A stretch of 64,000 nucleotides of DNA. Source: Mycobacterium sp. 852002-40037_SCH5390672 (GTDB taxonomy: Bacteria; Actinomycetota; Actinomycetes; Mycobacteriales; Mycobacteriaceae). Location of the stretch: positions 1 to 64,000 of the forward strand of contig NZ_LZTA01000038.1 of assembly GCF_001665875.1 (NCBI RefSeq), given 5' to 3'. The position numbers and the translations under genes are program-made. The notes beneath the pieces were generated by a model that was given only the letters and a program-made list of their open reading frames with translations, searched no databases and was not told the origin of the DNA. Below, piece by piece: positions 37,554 through 45,784 of the stretch (the first letter of the stretch is position 1; each line of letters begins with the position of its first letter).

Positions 37554-38453
37554 TCAGGTGATCCGGGTCTTCGTTTCGTGGTGCTCTACCGCGGCGGCCG
37601 CCGCGATGAAGTCGCGTGCCGAGCGAGACAACGGTCGACTGGAATTCCAGATCATGCCGACATCGCGGTAGGCGTCAGCGTCGGCCAGGCGCAGCACTCG
37701 CACTCCCGGTGCGTACTCGCTGCCGTCGACGGGAACCAGGCTGATGCCCAGCCCCTCGGCGACCAAGCCGGTGGCTGTGGTGAGAGTCGGCGCTTCCAAG
37801 CCGATTCGGGGCCGAAACTGTGCCGCGGCACAGAGTTCGTCGAGGAGTCGGCGCATGCCGAATCCGCGGTGCATGGTCACGAAGCGCTCGTCGGCCAGAT
37901 CGATCGTGGACACCTCCGCAACGTGTGAAAATCGGTGATCCTGCGGGACGGCGATACCGAGTCGTTGGCGAAACAGGCTGCGCCAGGCCAGCGTTGGCTT
38001 ACGCGGCCGTGGCGACACCACTCCGATGTCGACGACGCCGGATTGCACACGATCGCCGATCGATTCGGCGGCCCCCTCCTCGAGCGTGAATGTCACTCGC
38101 GGAGACGATTCCCCGAATCTCGCGATCAAACGCGGCACCACCGTTGACCCGAAAGAACTCAGGAAGGCCAACCGGATCTCGCTGACGGCCGGATTTGTCA
38201 GGTCGTCGATCGCGCGCCTGGCCGAATCAAGCTCCAACTGGGCGCGCCGGGCATGCTCGTAGAAGATCCGGCCGTACGTGTTGAGGGCAAGCCGCCTGCC
38301 GCGACGGTCGAACAGCGACACTCCCACGTGCTGTTCCAGACGAGCCAGCATCCGGGTCAGCGTCGGCTGGGCGATGTGAAGTTGCTGGGCCGCCGATGTG
38401 ACATGTTGCAACTCGGCGAGTGTGATGAACCACTCGTAGTCGCCCTCAGCCAT
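37554..38453 (-). CDS. LysR-family transcription regulator
   Basis: 299 residues. The N-terminal winged helix-turn-helix is clear (VTSAAQQLHIAQPTLTRMLARLE), followed by a periplasmic-binding-like effector domain with IRLAFLSSFGSTVVPRLI and DIGVVSPRP. It is divergently transcribed from an MFS transporter with an 89-bp gap that contains a dyad, the usual LysR arrangement, so it probably controls that transporter. The inducer is unknown. Confidence 0.93.
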   Translation of the reverse strand: MAEGDYEWFITLAELQHVTSAAQQLHIAQPTLTRMLARLEQHVGVSLFDRRGRRLALNTYGRIFYEHARRAQLELDSARRAIDDLTNPAVSEIRLAFLSSFGSTVVPRLIARFGESSPRVTFTLEEGAAESIGDRVQSGVVDIGVVSPRPRKPTLAWRSLFRQRLGIAVPQDHRFSHVAEVSTIDLADERFVTMHRGFGMRRLLDELCAAAQFRPRIGLEAPTLTTATGLVAEGLGISLVPVDGSEYAPGVRVLRLADADAYRDVGMIWNSSRPLSRSARDFIAAAAAVEHHETKTRIT

Positions 38454-38467
38454 GCCGCCACCTCTGC

Positions 38468-38489
38468 TTATGTGATTATTGCATCATAA
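38468..38489. promoter_or_regulatory. LysR operator candidate
   Basis: An AT-rich dyad in a GC-rich genome: TTATG and CATAA form the outer arms and TGAT/ATCA the inner arms around TATTGC. It lies 15 bp upstream of the lysR start in the shared control region. Confidence 0.5.
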
Positions 38490-38542
38490 TCCGTGGGATA
38501 ATTCATTTCCGTTTAGGTGGCCCGGCCCGAAGCATCGAAGTT

Positions 38543-39796
38543 ATGCAGCAAGTCGTCGCCCATCGGGCGGGAACCAAGGGATACCGGCGAATGACCGCCG
38601 CGCTGTACGGTGCCGGTCTGTCCAGTTTCGCCGCGATGTACTGCACGCAGGCCTTGCTCCCGGCGTTGTCGGCGTCTTACCGGATCAGCCCCGCCACAGC
38701 GGCGTTGACGGTGTCATTGACGACGGGAATGTTAGCGCTGTCAATCATTCCGGCGAGTGTGCTTTCGGAGCGCTACGGGCGCATCAGCGTGATGGTCACC
38801 TCGGGGGTAGCTTCCAGCGCCATCGGGCTGTTATTGCCGTTGAGTCCCACCCTGGGTGTGCTGCTGGTGGGACGCGCGCTGCATGGTGTCGCGCTGGCCG
38901 GCATACCCGCGGTCGCCATGGCGTTCCTCGCCGAGGAGGTGCATGCCTCGTCGCTCGGTTCGGCGATGGGCCGCTATGTCGCCGGGACGACGGTGGGAGG
39001 GCTGGTCGGGCGGATCGTGCCCTCCCTGGTCGTCGACGTCAGTAATTGGCGGGTCGCGCTGCTGGTGTGCTCGGTGACGACGCTCGCCGGTACGGCCGTG
39101 TTCGCCCTTGCCGTGCCGAGGTCGCAGTTCTTCACCCCGAAGGCGGCAAGCGTGCGCGACACCATCGGCAACCTTGCCGCGCATGTGCGAAACCCCGTGT
39201 TGCTGAAGCTGTTTGCATTGGGCTCGGTGCTGATGGGCGCATTCGTCACGGTCTACAACTACCTCGGGTACCGACTGACTGATCAACCCTTTGGATTGGC
39301 GTCCTCGGTGGTGGGTCTGCTGTTCCTCCTCTACCTCGTGGGCACCTGGACATCGGTTGTGGCGGGCCGGCTCGCCGACCGTCGAGGGCGCCGGCTCGTG
39401 CTCGGCTCTGCGTTGCCGATCACCGTGGTCGGCCTGCTGCTCACCGTCCCGCATGTGCTGGCCGTGATCGTCGTCGGCGTCGGCGTTTTCACCGGCGGGT
39501 TCTTCGCCGCGCACACCGTTGCCAGTGGCTGGGTGGGCGCGGTGGCGCACCGGGATCGCGCGGAGGCGTCCGCGCTGTACCTGTTCAGCTACTACCTGGG
39601 TGGATCGGTGGCCGGCGCGCTGGGCGGTCTCGTCTACGGCACCGGTGGCTGGCCGGCGACGACGTGGTTTGTGGGCGCGCTGCTGTTGGCCGCCACGTTG
39701 CTCGTCGCAATGTCAGTGAGAGACAACGGCTCCCGTCCCAGCCGGCGCCACGCCGCAGCCATGGTCACCGTCGCAATGATCCGCCCGGTGCCATAG
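38543..39796 (+). CDS. MFS transporter, YnfM-like drug/metabolite exporter
   Basis: 417 residues with about twelve membrane helices. The MFS loop 2-3 motif is seen as SERYGRISVM and its second-half counterpart as GRLADRRGRRLVLG. The N-terminal YCTQALLPALSASYRISPA resembles the YnfM branch, whose members are found beside LysR regulators. Likely a proton-driven exporter; substrate unknown. A methionine 17 residues in (MTAALYG) is an alternative start. Confidence 0.9.
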   Translation: MQQVVAHRAGTKGYRRMTAALYGAGLSSFAAMYCTQALLPALSASYRISPATAALTVSLTTGMLALSIIPASVLSERYGRISVMVTSGVASSAIGLLLPLSPTLGVLLVGRALHGVALAGIPAVAMAFLAEEVHASSLGSAMGRYVAGTTVGGLVGRIVPSLVVDVSNWRVALLVCSVTTLAGTAVFALAVPRSQFFTPKAASVRDTIGNLAAHVRNPVLLKLFALGSVLMGAFVTVYNYLGYRLTDQPFGLASSVVGLLFLLYLVGTWTSVVAGRLADRRGRRLVLGSALPITVVGLLLTVPHVLAVIVVGVGVFTGGFFAAHTVASGWVGAVAHRDRAEASALYLFSYYLGGSVAGALGGLVYGTGGWPATTWFVGALLLAATLLVAMSVRDNGSRPSRRHAAAMVTVAMIRPVP

Positions 39797-39805
39797 CCTC
39801 CTGAA

Positions 39806-40183
39806 TCAGCCCGGCGGCGTCCCGACGCACACGCCGCCGGCGCAGGCACCCGCGCCGCCCGGCCCCGCGGAAGCCCCGGCACCGGGCACGCCCGCGCTGG
39901 CCCCACCGGGCCCGGCGCCGGCACCCGAACCGCCCGGCCCCGCGGTGGTGGCGCCACCCGGTCCCACGGCGGGACCGCCGCCACCCGGGCCGCCGGGCGC
40001 CGGTGCCGCCGGAGCCGTCGTTGTGACGCTTGCCGGCGTCGTGAGTGTGGTGGTGACGGTCGAGGTGGTGGGGTTCTTGTTGTTGTTACTCGAGCCGCAT
40101 CCCGCGGTCAACGAACTCAAGGCGATCGCAGCTGCGATCCCCGCGGCGACTGAGGCGCGGCGGGTGACTCCACTACCGGTCAT
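39806..40183 (-). CDS. Low-complexity Gly/Pro/Thr-rich lipoprotein
   Basis: 125 residues. The signal peptide ends in a lipobox (SLTAGC), so the mature protein would begin at a lipid-modified cysteine. The rest is Asn, Thr, then almost only Gly, Ala and Pro, with no predicted fold, until a C-terminal CAGGVCVGTPPG with two cysteines. The composition suggests a wall-spanning or surface protein. It ends 9 bp from the convergent transporter stop. The ATG was preferred over a TTG two codons upstream. I do not recognise a function. Confidence 0.65.
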   Translation of the reverse strand: MTGSGVTRRASVAAGIAAAIALSSLTAGCGSSNNNKNPTTSTVTTTLTTPASVTTTAPAAPAPGGPGGGGPAVGPGGATTAGPGGSGAGAGPGGASAGVPGAGASAGPGGAGACAGGVCVGTPPG

Positions 40184-40242
40184 GTCCAAACCAATCTCTG
40201 AGGGGTCATTTCTTGTGTCCCTCTACCCATTTCGGCCCGGTA

Positions 40243-41871
40243 TCAACCGGCGGGCGGGGCGTCCGCCCCGGCGGGCATTGCCAACCGGGTGGGTCGCTCG
40301 TGCCCGCGAAGGGTCACGCTGTCGCCCAGAGACCAACGCTCCCGCTCGTTTTCACTTGCCCGCTCGATGGCGTCGGCTGTCGCGAGCAGCCGGCCCGAGT
40401 GCGACTTGGCGAGCTCGCACAGCCGGGCCGCCTCGTTGACCGGTTCACCGATCACGGTGTACTCAAAGCGCTCTCGGGCGCCGACGTTCCCGGCGACGGC
40501 TTGGCCCGCTGCCACGCCGATGCCGGCCGAAAGCTCAGACATTTCGTTGGCCAGTCGCCCGGCAATGCAGCGCGCGGCGGCCAGTGCCGCGTCTTCCGGG
40601 CTCTCCAGCCGGTTGGGCGCTCCGAAGATGGCCAGCGACGCATCGCCTTCGAACTTGTTGACCAGCCCGCAATATCGATCGACTTCCTCGACGACGATGG
40701 CGAAGAATCGGTTGAGCACGCGCACGACCTCGGCCGGGCGCCTGTTCGTCACCAACTGGGTGGATCCGACGATGTCGATGAAGACGACGGCCACATGGCG
40801 TTCCTCGCCGCCCAGCTTCGGCCGCTCGCGTTCTGCGGCAAGGGCCACTTCGCGGCCGACGTGGCGGCCGAACAGATCGCGCACCCGTTCGCGCTCTCGC
40901 AGGCCGTCGACCATCGCGTTGAAACCCCGTTGTAGCTCGCCGAGCTCCGTGCCGTCGAACACCACCAAGTCCCCGCGCAAGTCGCCCTTCTCGACTCGCT
41001 GAAGAGCCGCCCGCACCACTCGCACCGGTGTCGCCGTCAGCCAGGCCAGGATCCACATCAGGACGCATCCAAAAATCAGTGCGGCCGACGACACGATCAG
41101 CACACCGACCGCAAACTGGGTCTCGCTGAGGTTGTTCAGCCATAACTCAAAAAACGCGAGCAGCGCAATGCCGACGATTGGCACGCCCGAACCGAGAAAC
41201 CACACCACCATGGTTCGGCCCATGATCCCCGCCGCCAGTCGCCGTGGGGGCGGTCCCGCCTCGAGCGCCTGAGCCGCCACCGGACGCAACGCGAACTCGG
41301 CGAGCAGATAACTGCCGGTGGCCACCAGCACACCGCAGAAGCTCACCCCGAACAGGAAGCGGGGGATGAACATCGTGTTGATCAGGCCGTAGAGCACCGT
41401 ATAAAAAACCGCTCCGGCTCCCCACAAGATGAGGTCGACCAATGCGATTCGCCATGGAGCGATGAACGTGTTGCGCTCGTCCTCGGGAGTCGGAGTGCGC
41501 TCCTCGATCGCCCAGCGCAACGCGAGGACAGTTCTGCGGGTGATCCAAAAGGTGCCCAGCGTCGCCGCCAGGACGATGTAGGCCGGTGCGGCCCCGAAGG
41601 TGATCCAGGCCGGTGCGTCATCGAAAATACTCGGTACGGGGATGGCGACTATGACCAAGACCAGCCCCGCGCCGATCCCGAGCAGGTTTGCCCCCAGCAC
41701 CAGAACGGTCATGATGACCTGGATGCGTACCCGGCGACGACCTTGGCTTTCCGACACCCGCCCGAGCAGCAGTGAGCCGTACGCAGGCGTCGCCGGCAGA
41801 TGCCCGCTCTGACGGGTGACCCGCTCGAGTACCCGGCCTATTCGCCTTGCCACGGACTGGTTGGTCGACAT
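40243..41871 (-). CDS. Membrane class III adenylate cyclase with HAMP domain (Rv1318c-Rv1320c type)
   Basis: 542 residues. Six hydrophobic helices occupy about 35-285, a HAMP linker follows ([20 protein letters not shown]), and the catalytic domain covers 355-530. Catalytic residues look complete: metal acids in FIDIVGST and [11 protein letters not shown], the adenine-selecting lysine in VNKFEGD, and transition-state residues in [12 protein letters not shown]. It should make cAMP at the membrane. M. tuberculosis has three tandem copies here; only one is present in this window. Confidence 0.93.
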   Translation of the reverse strand: MSTNQSVARRIGRVLERVTRQSGHLPATPAYGSLLLGRVSESQGRRRVRIQVIMTVLVLGANLLGIGAGLVLVIVAIPVPSIFDDAPAWITFGAAPAYIVLAATLGTFWITRRTVLALRWAIEERTPTPEDERNTFIAPWRIALVDLILWGAGAVFYTVLYGLINTMFIPRFLFGVSFCGVLVATGSYLLAEFALRPVAAQALEAGPPPRRLAAGIMGRTMVVWFLGSGVPIVGIALLAFFELWLNNLSETQFAVGVLIVSSAALIFGCVLMWILAWLTATPVRVVRAALQRVEKGDLRGDLVVFDGTELGELQRGFNAMVDGLRERERVRDLFGRHVGREVALAAERERPKLGGEERHVAVVFIDIVGSTQLVTNRRPAEVVRVLNRFFAIVVEEVDRYCGLVNKFEGDASLAIFGAPNRLESPEDAALAAARCIAGRLANEMSELSAGIGVAAGQAVAGNVGARERFEYTVIGEPVNEAARLCELAKSHSGRLLATADAIERASENERERWSLGDSVTLRGHERPTRLAMPAGADAPPAG

Positions 41872-41916
41872 GGTGGCGTCAGCCTATGTTGTCGGACACG
41901 CTCTAAGGTGAATCGG

Positions 41917-42588
41917 GTGCGTCTAGTGATCGCTCAATGCACCGTCGACTATGTAGGCCGGCTCACCGCGCATCTGCCGTCGGCACGCAGGTTGCTGCTG
42001 ATCAAGGCCGACGGGTCGGTCAGTGTGCACGCCGACGACCGCGCCTATAAGCCGCTGAACTGGATGAGCCCGCCCTGCTGGCTGACCGAGGAGGCCGGCG
42101 ATCCGGTACCGGTGTGGGTGGTTGAGAACAAGGCGGGTGAACAGCTGCGCATCACCGTCGAGGAGATCGAACACGACTCCAGCCACGAGCTCGGCGTCGA
42201 CCCCGGGCTGGTCAAGGACGGCGTCGAGGCGCACCTGCAGGCCCTACTCGCCGAGCACGTGCAACTGCTCGGCGACGGATACACGCTGGTTCGCCGCGAG
42301 TACATGACCGCCATCGGACCCGTCGATCTGCTCTGCCGTGACGAACGCGGTGGCTCGGTGGCAGTGGAGATCAAGCGACGCGGCGAGATCGACGGCGTCG
42401 AGCAGCTCACCCGGTACCTGGAGCTGCTCAACCGCGACACCGTGCTCGCGCCGGTAAAAGGGGTGTTCGCGGCTCAGCAGATCAAACCGCAGGCCCGCAC
42501 ACTGGCCATCGATCGTGGTATCCGTTGTCTGACATTGGATTACGACAAGATGCGCGGGATGGACAGCGACGAGTACCGGCTGTTCTGA
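41917..42588 (+). CDS. nucS: Mismatch-specific endonuclease NucS/EndoMS
   Basis: 223 residues from GTG, identical in length to the M. tuberculosis protein. It cuts both strands at mismatches and supplies the mismatch repair that actinobacteria without MutS-MutL need. The N-terminal DNA-binding domain is followed by the RecB-like nuclease core ([28 protein letters not shown]). The C-terminal end DEYRLF resembles a clamp-binding tail. A TAAGGT box sits 7 nt before the start, which fits a leaderless mRNA. Confidence 0.96.
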   Translation: MRLVIAQCTVDYVGRLTAHLPSARRLLLIKADGSVSVHADDRAYKPLNWMSPPCWLTEEAGDPVPVWVVENKAGEQLRITVEEIEHDSSHELGVDPGLVKDGVEAHLQALLAEHVQLLGDGYTLVRREYMTAIGPVDLLCRDERGGSVAVEIKRRGEIDGVEQLTRYLELLNRDTVLAPVKGVFAAQQIKPQARTLAIDRGIRCLTLDYDKMRGMDSDEYRLF

Positions 42589-42611
42589 GGGTTCGCCAAT
42601 AGACTGACCGG

Positions 42612-42920
42612 ATGGCTCGACGCCGCACCCCGCCACGTCGGCAGCGGCCGCCCGCGCCGCCGCCGGCACTGCGGCGGGTGGAGGTCGGCCCTGACGGCCA
42701 CGAGTACGAAGTCCGGCCCGTCCCGGCGGCGCGTGCGGTCAAGACCTATCGGTGCCCCGGCTGCGATCACGAAATACACTCCGGCTCAGCACATCTGGTG
42801 GTGTGGCCGAACGATCCGACACTCGGGGGAGGCCCGGGTCGCGTCGAGGACCGTCGGCATTGGCACACTCCATGCTGGGCGCACCGCGCTACCCGCGGTC
42901 CCACCAGGAAGTGGTGGTGA
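42612..42920 (+). CDS. Small zinc-ribbon-like conserved protein (Rv1322-like)
   Basis: 102 residues. The basic, proline-rich N-terminus precedes a CPGC knuckle and a later HWHTPCW, which together could bind one zinc. It is conserved downstream of nucS in mycobacteria; function unknown. A TAGACT -10-like box lies 6 nt before the ATG, so it may have its own leaderless transcript although it follows nucS closely. Confidence 0.8.
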   Translation: MARRRTPPRRQRPPAPPPALRRVEVGPDGHEYEVRPVPAARAVKTYRCPGCDHEIHSGSAHLVVWPNDPTLGGGPGRVEDRRHWHTPCWAHRATRGPTRKWW

Positions 42921-42931
42921 GTATCGGAGTC

Positions 42932-43396
42932 TCAGGCGGCCGGTTCGACGAGCTCGATCAGAACTCCGCCGCCGTCCTTGGGGTGGATGAAGTTGATCCG
43001 GGAGTTTGCCGTGCCGCGACGAGGTGCGTCGTAGATCAGCCGCACGCCTTGCTCACGAAGCTGCTCGACCAAGGCGTCGAGGTCACTGACCCGAACGGCC
43101 ATCTGCTGAATGCCCGGTCCGCGCTTGTCGAGGAACTTCGCGATCGTCGAGGACTCATCGATCGGGGCCATCAACTGGATTTGTGCGGTACCCGCCGGGG
43201 CGCCGCGCACAGCCAGCATGGCTTCGCGGATTCCCTGCTCCTCGTTGACTTCCTCGTGCACCAGGATCATGCCGAGGGTGTCGTGGTACCAGGCGATGGC
43301 GGTGTCCAGGTCGGCGACTGCGATGCCGACGTGATCGATCGCCGTCACCAGCGAGGTGGCCAGGATCTGACGGGCGTCAACTTGATCGGTCGTCAT
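42932..43396 (-). CDS. mce: Methylmalonyl-CoA epimerase
   Basis: 154 residues of the glyoxalase/VOC fold in two repeats. It interconverts (S)- and (R)-methylmalonyl-CoA during propionyl-CoA use, important when odd-chain lipids or cholesterol are degraded. Metal ligands are seen in IDHVGIAVADLD (His), QIQLMAP (Gln), GIQQMAVRV and the C-terminal LIELVEP (Glu). The ATG at MTTDQVD was chosen because a TACCGT lies 6 nt upstream; eight more codons are open before it. Confidence 0.93.
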   Translation of the reverse strand: MTTDQVDARQILATSLVTAIDHVGIAVADLDTAIAWYHDTLGMILVHEEVNEEQGIREAMLAVRGAPAGTAQIQLMAPIDESSTIAKFLDKRGPGIQQMAVRVSDLDALVEQLREQGVRLIYDAPRRGTANSRINFIHPKDGGGVLIELVEPAA

Positions 43397-43488
43397 CACA
43401 TAACGGTAACCTGGCGGCAAAGATTGCGCTTCTCCGGGAGGCCGAAACGGCCGTCGAGGGAGCGCCCGGTAGGCCTTAGGAGATAGTC

Positions 43489-44670
43489 ATGACGACCTCG
43501 GTGATCGTTGCTGGAGCACGGACACCCATCGGCAAGTTGATGGGTTCGCTGAAGGACTTTTCCGCCAGCGATCTGGGGGCCATCGCGATCGCCGCCGCGC
43601 TGGAAAAGGCCAACGTCCCGGCCTCCGCGGTCGACTACGTGATCATGGGCCAGGTGTTGACGGCCGGAGCCGGCCAGATGCCGGCACGTCAGGCGGCCGT
43701 GGCGGCCGGCATCGGCTGGGATGTTCCGGCGCTGACCATCAACAAGATGTGTCTGTCCGGGATTGACTCCATCGCGCTGGCTGACCAGCTCATTCGCGCC
43801 GGGGAGTTCGACGTGGTGGTGGCCGGCGGCCAGGAGTCCATGACCAAGGCGCCGCACCTGCTGATGGACAGCCGCTCGGGCTACAAGTACGGCGACGTGA
43901 CGGTGTTGGACCACATGGCCTACGACGGGCTGCACGACGTGTTCACCGACCAGGCGATGGGCGCGCTCACCGAGCAGCGCAACGACGTCGACCAATTCAC
44001 CCGGCAAGAGCAGGACGAGTTCGCTGCGCGATCCCACCAGAAGGCGGCCGCGGCCTGGAAGGACGGCGTCTTCACCGACGAAGTGGTGCCGGTCAACATC
44101 CCGCAGCGCAAAGGTGATCCGCTGCAGTTCACCGAGGATGAGGGGATCCGCGCCAACACCACCGCCGACTCGCTGGCCGGCCTCAAGCCGGCATTTCGCC
44201 GCGATGGCACCATCACCGCGGGTTCGGCGTCCCAGATCTCCGATGGCGCAGCCGCGGTGGTGGTGATGAGCAAGGCCAAGGCGCAGGAGCTGGGGCTGAG
44301 CTGGCTGGCCGAGATCGGCGCGCACGGCGTGGTGGCCGGACCGGATTCCACCCTGCAGTCGCAGCCGGCCAACGCGATCAAGAAGGCGATCAGCCGTGAG
44401 GGCATCTCGGTCGACCAGCTCGACGTCATCGAGATCAACGAGGCGTTTTCCGCGGTGGCCCTGGCGTCGACCCGCGAGCTCGGTGTGAACCCCGACCTCG
44501 TCAACGTCAACGGCGGTGCGATCGCCGTCGGGCATCCGATCGGGATGTCGGGAGCGCGGATCACGCTGCATGCCGCGCTGGAATTGGCGCGGCGCGGGTC
44601 CGGGTACGCCGTCGCTGCGCTGTGTGGGGCCGGCGGGCAGGGCGACGCCCTGATTCTGCGCGCAGGTTAG
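43489..44670 (+). CDS. fadA4: Acetyl-CoA acetyltransferase (thiolase)
   Basis: 393 residues. It condenses or cleaves acetoacetyl-CoA. The acyl-binding Cys88 is in NKMCLSGID; the histidine is in [16 protein letters not shown] and the second cysteine in [10 protein letters not shown]. Length and motifs fit the biosynthetic thiolase group, and the position beside the epimerase gene matches fadA4 of M. tuberculosis. Confidence 0.95.
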   Translation: MTTSVIVAGARTPIGKLMGSLKDFSASDLGAIAIAAALEKANVPASAVDYVIMGQVLTAGAGQMPARQAAVAAGIGWDVPALTINKMCLSGIDSIALADQLIRAGEFDVVVAGGQESMTKAPHLLMDSRSGYKYGDVTVLDHMAYDGLHDVFTDQAMGALTEQRNDVDQFTRQEQDEFAARSHQKAAAAWKDGVFTDEVVPVNIPQRKGDPLQFTEDEGIRANTTADSLAGLKPAFRRDGTITAGSASQISDGAAAVVVMSKAKAQELGLSWLAEIGAHGVVAGPDSTLQSQPANAIKKAISREGISVDQLDVIEINEAFSAVALASTRELGVNPDLVNVNGGAIAVGHPIGMSGARITLHAALELARRGSGYAVAALCGAGGQGDALILRAG

Positions 44671-44850
44671 TCAGGGATCGGGCCGTTCGCCGACGTTGCT
44701 GGGGTGACGCGCCGATGCCGGATTGTGATATTCGTCATATTTGCCGATCACACCCCTTTTCGGCGCGATTTCTTGCCCCGGCGTGCCGCTAGGTGAGCGG
44801 CGCCGCCACCGGGTGGATGGGTAGCCCATGCACATGACAAACTTGACGGC

Positions 44851-45768
44851 GTGACGCGTCCGCGACCTTCTATCGGCCCCGCCCTGGCTGGTGCGGTCGA
44901 TCTCTCCGGTCTCAAGCAGCGGCCCCAACCCGCAGTCGGTCCTCCCGGCGGATCCGCGCCGACGGCCGCCGAGGGTGACCCCGGCATCATCGCGGTCACC
45001 GAGGCCAACTTCGAGGCCGAGGTCCTGCTCCGGTCCGAGGAAGTGCCCGTCGTTGTGCTGCTGTGGTCGCCGCGCAGCGACGCGTGCGTCCAGCTGCTCG
45101 ACACGTTCGCCGGCCTGGCCGCCCAGGACAATGGCAAGTGGTCGTTGACGACGGTCAACGTCGATGTCGCGCCCAGGGTCGCGCAGATCTTCGGTGTCGA
45201 TGCCGTGCCGACCGTGGTGGCGCTGGCCGCCGGGCAGCCGATATCGAGTTTCCAGGGAATGCAGCCGGCTGAGCAGTTGCGCGGCTGGTTGGATCAGATT
45301 CTCTCGGCGACCGCCGGAAAGCTCAAGGGCTCAACCGGTTCCGCGGAGCCTGAGGCGGTCGACCCGGAGCTGTCCGCAGCCCGCCAACAACTGGACGACG
45401 GCGACTTCGAGGCCGCCAAAACGTCGTATCAGGCGATCCTGGACGCCAACCCGGCCAGCGCCGAAGCCAAGGGCGCGATCCGCCAGATCGACTTCCTCAC
45501 GCGCGCAACCGCGCAGCGTCCGGACGCCGTCGCTGTCGCCGACGCCGCGCCCGACGACATCGAAGCCGCGCTGGCCGCGGCCGACGTGCAGATCCTCAAT
45601 CAGGAGGCGGGCGCCGCCTTCGATCGTCTGATTGCCTTGGTGCGCAGCACATCCGGGGACGATCGCACCCTGGTGCGCACCCGGTTGGTCGAGCTGTTCG
45701 AACTGTTCGACCCAGCCGATCCCGAGGTCGTCGCCGGACGGCGCAACCTCGCCAACGCGCTGTACTGA
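44851..45768 (+). CDS. Thioredoxin-TPR protein, CnoX (YbbN)-like
   Basis: 305 residues. A short N-terminal part is followed by a thioredoxin fold (about 45-150) and TPR-like helices (165-300). The active-site motif is not CxxC: the segment reads WSPRSDACVQL with one cysteine, as in CnoX/YbbN, a holdase that protects proteins during oxidative stress and passes them to GroEL. A redox-reductase role is therefore unlikely. GTG start. It lies 16 bp from the convergent glgB gene. Confidence 0.9.
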   Translation: MTRPRPSIGPALAGAVDLSGLKQRPQPAVGPPGGSAPTAAEGDPGIIAVTEANFEAEVLLRSEEVPVVVLLWSPRSDACVQLLDTFAGLAAQDNGKWSLTTVNVDVAPRVAQIFGVDAVPTVVALAAGQPISSFQGMQPAEQLRGWLDQILSATAGKLKGSTGSAEPEAVDPELSAARQQLDDGDFEAAKTSYQAILDANPASAEAKGAIRQIDFLTRATAQRPDAVAVADAAPDDIEAALAAADVQILNQEAGAAFDRLIALVRSTSGDDRTLVRTRLVELFELFDPADPEVVAGRRNLANALY

Positions 45769-45784
45769 AGCGGGCGCTGCGGCT

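Noticed and set aside
44724..44752. CRP site upstream of the CnoX-like gene
   Set aside because: The half sites are separated by 17 nt and not 6, so the standard dimer could not bind them.
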